DNA of 33,135 bases from Gammaproteobacteria bacterium (GTDB taxonomy: Bacteria; Pseudomonadota; Gammaproteobacteria; DSM-19610): contig JAUXDG010000001.1 in NCBI GenBank assembly GCA_030618475.1, forward strand, positions 1-33,135, given 5' to 3'. This document shows positions 24,746-31,696 of the stretch, one piece after another (position 1 is the stretch's first letter; each line of letters starts with the position of its first letter). The notes beneath the pieces are model-generated. The model had not been told where the DNA came from. It worked only from the letters and a program-made list of their open reading frames with translations, and did not search any database. The position numbers and the translations under genes were made by a program.

Positions 24746-25815
24746 CAGTCGAAAAGCGCACGCACCCGCATTGCCGCCCGTTGCGCATCATCCGGTGGTG
24801 CCGCCCGCTTACCGGCAGGAAACGCCTGCCCCAGCCAGACGGCCCGGCCACTGGCGACCAGCTGGCGCTGAATATTGCCAACGTCTCGATGCATACGCCT
24901 GGCTGCAAACAGCATCGCCAGCCTGTGAGTCAGTGGCTTATATCGAAAATTATAACCATGCCGCCACCAGGGTCGAGCGTCACCGGGATCAAAAATATAC
25001 AGCGGTTTACAGGTAAAACTGGCCTCAGTCAGCATCGACATGCTCTCACCGGTGACCACCAGCCGGTCAGCCAGGGCAAGATAGGCAAAATAGGGGTTAG
25101 CCTCCCCCGCTTCAGTCCAGCGGTGAATATAAGCGGGCACGTTTAACTCGTGCTGGAAGGCCTCAAAAACCGGCTCCGGTGTACGGGCGCTGTCTGTGAC
25201 CAGCAGAGACCCGCCGTCATGAAGCGCCATGCTGTTGACCTGTTGCCCCAGGCGCTGCCCTTTCTCTCCAGTAAATACAAACGGACCACTATCGCCACCA
25301 ATGAGCACGGCGGTATACGGGCGTGCTAAATGTGCAAATCTTTGCCGCCAGGCATCGGCAGCCTCCTTCAGACGCGCATTCATAACACCATGAAGCGGCA
25401 GGTCATTCTTTAACACGTTTTGCCGACCCGGCAAAAAATACTGTGGCGTCGTGACAATCAGGTCAAAAACATCCAGCGGCGCCCAGGGGCGTCCGACATG
25501 CACCAGCCGGGTTCTGCCGCCTGTTTGTTTACGGATCCATCGCGCCACCGGCTCGTTGCGACGTCCCGCTGTGATAATCAGATCTGGCCAGGGGGCGGAT
25601 AGCTCACTGGAAGACGTCTTGTCGATTCCGGCCAGCGTTACCGCAAGCAGCCGATTGGTCAGTAACTCAGTCTTCCTGTAGTTGAAACGCTTGACGTCAT
25701 AGCGCCAGCCCAGGGCATCTGCCAGCGCCAGCACCTGCGCATTATCACCTGCCTTGTAACCGGTGAGCACCCAGGTCACCGGCCTGGAGGCACCGTCCTG
25801 CACGCCCTCGTTCAC
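24742..25815 (-). CDS. ELM1-family protein, copy B
   Basis: The gene encodes 357 residues from GTG 25815. The family blocks are intact: WVLTGYKAGDNAQVLALADALGW, WPDLIITAGRRNEPVARWIRKQ, GRPWAPLDVFDLIVTTPQYFLPGRQNVL, and ADRLVVTGESMSMLTEASFTCKPLYIFD. The last is the GT-B-like C-terminal nucleotide-binding region. It is much closer to copy C at 30049-31155 than to copy A: they share RNEPVxRWIRKQxGGRTRLVHxGRPWA and both end RVRALF plus two residues. No signal peptide or membrane segment is seen, so it is probably a cytosolic or peripheral membrane enzyme. It is convergent with the GT8-like gene and divergent from lptF. Its function is unknown. Confidence 0.83.
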   Translation of the reverse strand: MNEGVQDGASRPVTWVLTGYKAGDNAQVLALADALGWRYDVKRFNYRKTELLTNRLLAVTLAGIDKTSSSELSAPWPDLIITAGRRNEPVARWIRKQTGGRTRLVHVGRPWAPLDVFDLIVTTPQYFLPGRQNVLKNDLPLHGVMNARLKEAADAWRQRFAHLARPYTAVLIGGDSGPFVFTGEKGQRLGQQVNSMALHDGGSLLVTDSARTPEPVFEAFQHELNVPAYIHRWTEAGEANPYFAYLALADRLVVTGESMSMLTEASFTCKPLYIFDPGDARPWWRHGYNFRYKPLTHRLAMLFAARRMHRDVGNIQRQLVASGRAVWLGQAFPAGKRAAPPDDAQRAAMRVRALFDC

Positions 25816-25949
25816 CCGTCAACATCGACCCGTATTAAAAATCGCGAGCTTACAGGAATCACCGGGGAACTGCAGTGCTAATGCTCTGTTGCGGTAAAAA
25901 ATCGGTACAATAAAAGCCTACCAACCCGTAGCTGTCAACAGGCGCAACC

Positions 25950-27017
25950 TTGGTCCTAAGCCGTTATATCACTGCAGAGATCACCAAACCCATGTTTCTG
26001 GGCATCACTCTGCTGGTCATTGTTTTTACCGGCTACACGTTCGCTATAAAGCTGTCGGAGGCAGCAGACGGCATAATCCCGCTTTCCGTCGTTGCCCGTC
26101 TCATCGGCCTGAAAAGCGTCATTACCCTGGAAGTGCTGCTGCCCACCGCACTCTATCTGTCCATTATCGCTGCGCTGAGCCGATTTCATCGTGACTCTGA
26201 AATGGCTGCCATTAATACCGCAGGCGTTGGCGAGGCCGGAATTCTGCGCTCTGTTATTATTTTGTCCGTACTGATCGCTGTCATCGTTGGTACCATTTCT
26301 CTATTTGCCCGGCCCTGGGCCTACCGCCAAAGCTATCAGATCGAAGCCGAAGCCCGTGCTGAATTTGATATTCGAAAAATCGAACCCGGCCAGTTCATTG
26401 AACTACAGGGCAGCAAATACGTTCTGTTTGCACGGCACGTCGACAAGCACAAGGGACGATTGCAGGACGTATTCCTGCAGAGTGAACGGGGTAATAAAAT
26501 ACAGCTCATCTTTGCCCAGGAAGCCTTCCTGCCACCGGTTCACGCCGGTGAACGCCGCAGTTTTGAATTCGTGAACGGCTACAACTATCTTCTCGACCCA
26601 CTCGGCAGCCAGGATACCACTTTAAAATTCAAACACATGAAAGTTTACATTCCGACAGACAAGCGGGACACCAAATATCGAAGGAGAGCCGAACCCAGCA
26701 TCAATCTTTACCGATCTGATGCACCCGAGGATATTGCCGAGTTCCAGTGGCGGCTATCGACACCGCTTGCAACTGTGCTGCTTTCCCTGCTCGCGGTTCC
26801 GCTTAGCCGCAGCGCACCCCGACAGAGCCGGCATCACAGTTTCGTCTTCGCTATCCTGGTTTATGTCGGCCTTTTTAACTTGACCGGTGTGGCGCGCACC
26901 TGGGTTGAAAATGGCAAAGTGCAGAGTTTTCCCGGCATCTGGTGGATCTACCTGGTTCCGCTTTTGCTGTTCATCGGCTTGATGGTGGCGCCGACCTGGC
27001 TGCGCCGGAAGCGCTGA
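25950..27017 (+). CDS. lptF: LPS export ABC transporter permease LptF
   Basis: The gene encodes 355 residues; TTG 25950 is the best start (VLSRYITAEITKPMFLGITLLVI is the standard LptF N-terminus). The protein has three N-terminal membrane segments (GITLLVIVFTGYTFAI, LEVLLPTALYLSIIAAL, VIILSVLIAVIVGTISLF), a periplasmic jelly-roll region with EPGQFIELQGSKYVLFA, and C-terminal segments (LATVLLSLLAVPLSR, FVFAILVYVGLFNL, WWIYLVPLLLFIGLMV). LptF with LptG and the LptB ATPase extracts LPS from the inner membrane to LptC. lptG follows after 1 bp. In many gammaproteobacteria lptFG lies next to pepA, which is absent here; neither pepA nor lptB is in this window. Confidence 0.93.
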   Translation: MVLSRYITAEITKPMFLGITLLVIVFTGYTFAIKLSEAADGIIPLSVVARLIGLKSVITLEVLLPTALYLSIIAALSRFHRDSEMAAINTAGVGEAGILRSVIILSVLIAVIVGTISLFARPWAYRQSYQIEAEARAEFDIRKIEPGQFIELQGSKYVLFARHVDKHKGRLQDVFLQSERGNKIQLIFAQEAFLPPVHAGERRSFEFVNGYNYLLDPLGSQDTTLKFKHMKVYIPTDKRDTKYRRRAEPSINLYRSDAPEDIAEFQWRLSTPLATVLLSLLAVPLSRSAPRQSRHHSFVFAILVYVGLFNLTGVARTWVENGKVQSFPGIWWIYLVPLLLFIGLMVAPTWLRRKR

Positions 27018-27018
27018 C

Positions 27019-28089
27019 ATGGGGCTTCTGGACCGATACATTGCGTGGAAGTTGCTGAAAGGCTGGGTGCTTGTCTGGCTGGTCATGACTTCGATATTCA
27101 CCCTGCTGGGTTTCGTTGAAGAACTGGAACGCACCACGGAGCGCTACCAGATTATCGATGCCGTACGCTTTATGCTCTATACGCTGCCACAGCGTTCGAT
27201 GGACCTGGCCCCGGTCATGGCCCTTCTCGGCTCATTGCTAGCGTTGGCAGGGTTGAACAAAAGCAGTGAACTCATTGCCATGCGCACGGCCGGCGTATCT
27301 GTTTCCCGCTTTCTGCGCTCGGTTGCCATCCCGACCCTCGCTCTGGTCGCGGCTCTTTATGCCGTCAGTGAATTCATTGCAGCACCCCTGTTCCAGCAGG
27401 CAGAAACCGAAAAAACCCTGATCCGAACCGGCAAGGCAAACCTGCTCAAAGGAAAAGGCCTATGGTCGAATAGTGGCTACCGCTTCTTCAATGTACGTAC
27501 TTTAAAACACGGTCAGGTACCAACCAGCATTTACCTCTACGAGTTCTCGCCTGATGGGCGTCTACAGCATTTCGCGTTTGCCCGTCGTGCCCAGCTCACC
27601 GATAGCAGACGTTGGGACCTGCTGAATGTAGAACAAAAGACACTGCATGGCGATCAACTAAAAAGCAGACATTTGCCGAACCTGGAGATGGGCCCTTTCT
27701 GGTCACGTGAGGAATTGCCTGTCCTGCCTCTTTCTACAGCTGGCATGACACCAACGGGGCTTTATGAGTATTCGGACTACCTAAAATCGACAAACCAGCT
27801 GTCAGAGCGCATTGAACAGGTTTTCTGGCAGAAAATAGTCCTGCCACTCACTACTGGCGCCATGGTTTTTCTGGCCGTACCCATCGGGGCCAGCGTTGGT
27901 ACAACAAGAAGCGGCGGCTTTGGAAAAAATCTCGCTATCGGTGCAGGCGTTGGCATCCTGTTTTATCTGCTGTCCCAGCTTATCCAGACGGGGGCCTCGA
28001 TGGCAGGAATACCTCCCGCACTGGCCGTTTTTATGCCGGTGATGCTGGTGTTAAGCGTTGCCGGTGGCCTGATCAATCGCATGCGCTGA
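27019..28089 (+). CDS. lptG: LPS export ABC transporter permease LptG
   Basis: The gene encodes 356 residues from ATG 27019, 1 bp after the lptF stop, so the two are translationally linked. It has the usual LptG plan: MGLLDRYIAWKLLKGWVLVW with the first membrane segment, LLGSLLALAGLNKSSELIAMRTAGVS (coupling-helix region that contacts LptB), a periplasmic jelly roll, and C-terminal membrane segments (LTTGAMVFLAVPIGASVG, IGAGVGILFYLLSQLIQ, ALAVFMPVMLVLSVAGGLI). The length is normal. Function and location are as for LptF: inner-membrane extraction of LPS or possibly a related glycolipid. The GT...G motifs are intact and there is no sign of decay. Confidence 0.94.
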   Translation: MGLLDRYIAWKLLKGWVLVWLVMTSIFTLLGFVEELERTTERYQIIDAVRFMLYTLPQRSMDLAPVMALLGSLLALAGLNKSSELIAMRTAGVSVSRFLRSVAIPTLALVAALYAVSEFIAAPLFQQAETEKTLIRTGKANLLKGKGLWSNSGYRFFNVRTLKHGQVPTSIYLYEFSPDGRLQHFAFARRAQLTDSRRWDLLNVEQKTLHGDQLKSRHLPNLEMGPFWSREELPVLPLSTAGMTPTGLYEYSDYLKSTNQLSERIEQVFWQKIVLPLTTGAMVFLAVPIGASVGTTRSGGFGKNLAIGAGVGILFYLLSQLIQTGASMAGIPPALAVFMPVMLVLSVAGGLINRMR

Positions 28090-28110
28090 ATTTGTCGCGC
28101 TGCCTCGTTA

Positions 28111-28244
28111 GGGCCGCGGAAACAAATGCCCAGCTTCTGTATTGCGGCAAGGGTGACATAAAACGATGATGCGCCCCTTGCCGCGCCTTGAATCTGAGCC
28201 AGAATCCGGCACTATCTTTGTACAATTATTTATTTCCGCGGCCC
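28111..28244. mobile_element. MITE-like element with 17-bp terminal inverted repeats and TTA flanks
   Basis: GGGCCGCGGAAACAAAT (28111-28127) is repeated inverted as ATTTATTTCCGCGGCCC (28228-28244), with 16 of 17 positions matching. The outer ends are flanked by TTA on both sides (28108-28110 and 28245-28247), consistent with a 3-bp target duplication. A second nested inverted repeat, GCGGCAAGGG (28144-28153) with CCCTTGCCGC (28175-28184), lies inside. The element is 134 bp with no coding capacity, as expected for a non-autonomous MITE. TNA-type 3-bp duplications are common among IS5-family elements, but no parent IS is visible here. It occupies most of the lptG-to-ABC-exporter gap and could also form a stable transcript hairpin. 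Confidence 0.6.
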
Positions 28245-28321
28245 TTAAAGGCATAATCTGCATTTATTTTGATGCCCATACTGATAATACCTCTGTTTTT
28301 TCAACCTTTTGAGCAGTTTGT

Positions 28322-30052
28322 ATGCAATTAATGCTGACATTCTTCCGTGCTTACCCTGGGCAGACCGTTGTCATGCTGGTAGCACTGCTCATGGCCGGTG
28401 TTGCCGAGGGTATCGGCCTGTCAGCCCTGCTACCACTGCTCAACATCGCCATCAAAAATGATGCCCGACAGGGTGGCGATACGCAGACAGAACCGCCACA
28501 GAATGAATTCGAGCAAGTGGTAACCGACACCTTGAAAGATCTGGGTATACATCCCGGCATCGGGGTTCTTCTGGCCATTATCGTGTTGGGTGCCACGCTG
28601 AAGAATCTGTTGCTGCTGGTCGCCCAGAAACAGGTCGGTTATACCGCCGCACGGGTCGCAACAGACCTGCGGCTGGAGATACTGCGTGCCGTACTCAGAA
28701 GCAAATGGGAGTATTTCCTCCACCAGCCGATAGGGCGCTTAACCAACAGCCTGGCTACCGAAGCACAACGATCCTCCGACTCTTTTGTCAACGGCGCCAT
28801 GGTCGTCACTCTTATCCTGCAGGCCATTATCTACGGCGCCGTCGCTGTTGCCGTCTCCTGGAAAGCGACGCTGATAAGCCTCACAGCCGGAATGCTAATC
28901 ATAGGCGTTTCCCATTTTATGGTGCGCATGGCTCGCAAGGCCGGTAAAAAACAGACCAACCTGCTCATTTCCCTGCTCTCCAAGGTCACCGATACCTTGC
29001 AGTCGGTTAAGCCGCTGAAAGCCATGGCAAGAGAACACCTGGCTGACACGGTGCTGGCCATGAAAACATCGAAACTCAATAAAGCCCTGCGCAAACAGGT
29101 TTTCAGCACCGCGGTACTCAAAGCCAGCCAGGAAGAAATGTTCACCATCGTTATCGCCCTCGGTATGTTCGTGGCGCTGGTAAAATTTGAAATGCCACTG
29201 GCAACCGTGATGGTACTGGTCGTGGTGCTGGGGAAAATGCTTAGCCAACTGGGCAAAGTACAGAAACAGTATCAGAAACTGGTGCTGGGTGAGAGCGCCT
29301 TCTGGTCGCTGAAAAAAGGCATTCAAGAGGCGCAGCAGGCCGAAGAATCATTCAGCACAGGCACCGTACCAGCGCTGGAGCAGTCGGTGCGACTGGATGC
29401 GGTCAGCTTCAGCTATGATCAACATATGGTGCTGACTGATGCGAATCTTGAATTCCCTGCAGGCCGCCTGACCACCTTGATCGGCCCATCCGGCTCCGGG
29501 AAAACCACCATTGTTGACCTTGTCATCGGTTTACTTCGACCACAATCCGGCAAGGTCTGTATCGATGGTATCCCGCTGGCAGAACTTGACCTGAAAGCGT
29601 GGCGCCACATGATCGGCTATGTTCCCCAGGAAACGCTGCTGTTACACGATTCCATCCTGCACAATGTGACCCTGGATGACCCTGAACTGAGCGAACAGGA
29701 TGCTGTACAGGCCTTGCGGGCAGCGGGTGCCTGGGAATTTGTATCCCGCATACCCGCGGGCATACACAGCACCGTGGGGGAACGCGGTACCAAATTATCC
29801 GGAGGGCAGCGGCAACGCATTATGATCGCGCGCGCCCTGGTTCACAAACCCCGATTACTCATCCTTGACGAAGCCACCAGCGCACTGGACCCCGAGAACG
29901 CGGCGGCCATCGGTAAGACCATGGAAGATCTGCGTGGCCGCTTGACGATACTGGCGATATCGCATCAGACAGCCATGGTGGAAAACGCCGACCGCGTGTA
30001 TCGCCTGCATGAAGGTGGCGTCTCATTGCATGAAAACAGCAAGCTTGCCTAA
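28322..30052 (+). CDS. Type I ABC exporter, fused membrane and ATPase domains (MsbA/PglK-like)
   Basis: The gene encodes 576 residues from ATG 28322. The N-terminal half has about six membrane segments (VVMLVALLMAGVAEGIGLSALLPLL opens the first, GIGVLLAIIVLGATLKNLLLL, then later VTLILQAIIYGAVAVAV). The ATPase half has Walker A GPSGSGKTT (388-396), Q-loop Gln436, signature LSGGQRQR (from 492), Walker B LLILDEATSALD (Asp516, Glu517) and H-loop His548. It is a complete half-transporter that should dimerise in the inner membrane. MsbA flips lipid A, and PglK-type relatives flip lipid-linked oligosaccharides. The setting after lptFG suggests it moves LPS core, an oligosaccharide lipid or a sphingolipid. 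The exact substrate is unknown. Confidence 0.9.
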   Translation: MQLMLTFFRAYPGQTVVMLVALLMAGVAEGIGLSALLPLLNIAIKNDARQGGDTQTEPPQNEFEQVVTDTLKDLGIHPGIGVLLAIIVLGATLKNLLLLVAQKQVGYTAARVATDLRLEILRAVLRSKWEYFLHQPIGRLTNSLATEAQRSSDSFVNGAMVVTLILQAIIYGAVAVAVSWKATLISLTAGMLIIGVSHFMVRMARKAGKKQTNLLISLLSKVTDTLQSVKPLKAMAREHLADTVLAMKTSKLNKALRKQVFSTAVLKASQEEMFTIVIALGMFVALVKFEMPLATVMVLVVVLGKMLSQLGKVQKQYQKLVLGESAFWSLKKGIQEAQQAEESFSTGTVPALEQSVRLDAVSFSYDQHMVLTDANLEFPAGRLTTLIGPSGSGKTTIVDLVIGLLRPQSGKVCIDGIPLAELDLKAWRHMIGYVPQETLLLHDSILHNVTLDDPELSEQDAVQALRAAGAWEFVSRIPAGIHSTVGERGTKLSGGQRQRIMIARALVHKPRLLILDEATSALDPENAAAIGKTMEDLRGRLTILAISHQTAMVENADRVYRLHEGGVSLHENSKLA

Positions 30053-31155
30053 TAAGCAAACAAGGCCCGAACCCTTTGCAGCGCATGATCCAGATCAGCT
30101 GAGCCCGTGTCGGTACGCTGTGTGAACGACTCACCCAGCCAGACCACCCGACCTTCCGATAACAGATTGTTGTGCACCAGACGAATATCACGACTGAGGC
30201 GCTTTGGACCAAAGCGCATCATCCAGCTGTAGGTCAGCGCGCTCAGGCGAAAATCAACCGCCGTCTTTCGCCCGGGCCGCATCGGATAGCCATAACCACC
30301 CAGTTCGGCCATATAAACCGGCTTGCCCGTAGCGCATGCTTCACTGAGCATGGACACACTATCCGCTGTCACAATGAGCTCATCACTTAAGGCCAGTATG
30401 CCAAAATAGGGATTAGCCTCGTCATTGGCTTGCCAATGGTAGAGAAAGTGGGGTACAGAAACAGCCTGTTTCAAGACCTGCACAACCGTTTTCGGAGTCC
30501 GCGCACTGGTGGAAATCAGCAAGGATCCGTTGCGCTGCGCGGCCATGCGGTTTGCCTGCCGGACTATAGACTCAACCACCTTTGGTCCCAGCGTATAGGG
30601 ACCACTGTTTCCGCCCAATATGACACCCGTGAAGGGTTTCGGTAAATGCATGAACCGCGATCCCCAGTCAGCTGCTTCAGCCTTGAGACGTTCAGCACTG
30701 ACCCTATGCAGGGTCATCGCGTTTTGTAATACATTGTCGCGCTCAGGCAGCCGGTACTGTGGCGTCGTGATCACCAGATCAAACTGATCCGGCTTCGCCC
30801 AGGGTCGGCCAATGTGAACAAGCCGCGTTCTGCCACCTGACTGCTTGCGGATCCAGCGTCCGACCGGTTCATTGCGCATTCCCCCCGAAATCACCAGATC
30901 CGGCCAGGGCGGTTGCAGCGGGCTGGAGTCCTGCAATCGGATGCCGCGCAAATCGCTGCCCCGGAACAGGCTGGTGCGGAACTCGGTTTTCCGGTAGCTG
31001 AGTTCCTTGAGGTCGAATGGCCAGCCCAACGCCTCAGCCAGGGCAAGAATCTGGCCGCGTTCCCCGGCTCGATAGCCGGTTACCAACCACACGCTGGGCG
31101 CGGGAGTCGCGTTCTGATTTACAGACTCGGAATGGACGGTATCAGATCGGTGCAT
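30049..31155 (-). CDS. ELM1-family protein, copy C
   Basis: The gene encodes 368 residues from ATG 31155. The blocks are VWLVTGYRAGERGQILALAEALGW, WPDLVISGGMRNEPVGRWIRKQ, HIGRPWAKPDQFDLVITTPQY and SDELIVTADSVSMLSEACATGKPVYMAEL. The first block departs from copies A and B (GERGQ rather than GDNAQ), and VTADS replaces VTGxS. Close similarity to copy B, and the same minus-strand orientation after a plus-strand gene with a 4-bp overlap, suggest an old duplication. No membrane segment is seen. The gene is divergent from the ACP-Spt pair at 31450, so a shared upstream region of about 290 bp lies between the sphingolipid genes and this protein. The function is unknown. Confidence 0.83.
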   Translation of the reverse strand: MHRSDTVHSESVNQNATPAPSVWLVTGYRAGERGQILALAEALGWPFDLKELSYRKTEFRTSLFRGSDLRGIRLQDSSPLQPPWPDLVISGGMRNEPVGRWIRKQSGGRTRLVHIGRPWAKPDQFDLVITTPQYRLPERDNVLQNAMTLHRVSAERLKAEAADWGSRFMHLPKPFTGVILGGNSGPYTLGPKVVESIVRQANRMAAQRNGSLLISTSARTPKTVVQVLKQAVSVPHFLYHWQANDEANPYFGILALSDELIVTADSVSMLSEACATGKPVYMAELGGYGYPMRPGRKTAVDFRLSALTYSWMMRFGPKRLSRDIRLVHNNLLSEGRVVWLGESFTQRTDTGSADLDHALQRVRALFAY

Positions 31156-31205
31156 GACGCGAGAGACCTTGTCGGAGTACTAGCCTCAGCCCAACAGGAA
31201 ACAGC

Positions 31206-31257
31206 CACGGAAGCACATGGAAAAACACGGATAATGATTTTTCCGTGTGCTTCCGTG
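31206..31257. repeat. Long hairpin element between ELM1 copy C and the ACP gene
   Basis: A 20-bp inverted repeat, CACGGAAGCACATGGAAAAA (31206-31225) with TTTTTCCGTGTGCTTCCGTG (31238-31257), encloses a 12-nt loop. One position is a T/G wobble; all others pair. The arms contain CACGGAAG/CACGGA words, reminiscent of REP-like intergenic repeats. Located in the divergent gap before acp-spt, it is more likely a dispersed palindrome or a transcript structure than a terminator. Downstream, GATTCGCGAATC (31369-31380) is a perfect 12-bp palindrome that could be an operator; no well-spaced promoter was matched in this 294-bp gap. Confidence 0.6.
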
Positions 31258-31449
31258 TGGTCCCACTGCCAATGAAATTTGAGTCATCTGCGTAAAGATA
31301 ACATTCGCGCGGCAAATGCGCATGGCCGTGCACAATGGCACCATCGCTCAACTCCAAGTACAATCCAGGATTCGCGAATCTAGCGGCTTACGCCGTGTGG
31401 CGCAAGCTGGTGAATCTGTCATAAACTCGATCCGGGTGCATATTGTTCC

Positions 31450-31692
31450 ATGCCTGACTACAATGAATTTCTGACCCGCATTTTCGAAATTCTCAAACCG
31501 TTCGCCAAACAGGGCATTATCCTCAATGAGGACAGTGAACTGGTCACCGAGCTGGGGCTTACCTCCCTGCAAGTGATGGAGTTGATCGAGCAGATTGAAG
31601 ACTATTTTGACATGTCGATACCGCTCAACATTCTCCCGGACATTCGCACGGTTCACGATCTGGCGATGCAGCTGGAAAAACTGAGCACCTGA
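31450..31692 (+). CDS. Acyl carrier protein, dedicated to the sphingolipid pathway (inferred)
   Basis: The gene encodes 80 residues from ATG 31450, the normal ACP length, and it is strongly acidic. The phosphopantetheine attachment block reads ELGLTSLQVMELIEQIEDYF, with Ser39 as the likely attachment residue; the usual D-S-L is T-S-L here. The helical pattern fits a carrier protein. It lies 4 bp before the Spt-like gene, which mirrors the acp-spt pairing known in Caulobacter and other sphingolipid producers where a special ACP presents the acyl chain to serine palmitoyltransferase. The fatty acyl-AMP ligase at 7007-8776 is the candidate enzyme for charging it. A general type II fatty-acid ACP is unlikely because the fab genes are absent here. 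Confidence 0.88.
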   Translation: MPDYNEFLTRIFEILKPFAKQGIILNEDSELVTELGLTSLQVMELIEQIEDYFDMSIPLNILPDIRTVHDLAMQLEKLST

Positions 31693-31696
31693 AGTC

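Noticed and set aside
31359..31364. TACAAT as a -10 box for acp-spt.
   Set aside because: The hexamer at the proper -35 distance (TGGCAC) is a poor match, and a sigma54 reading fails because the TTGC half is absent.
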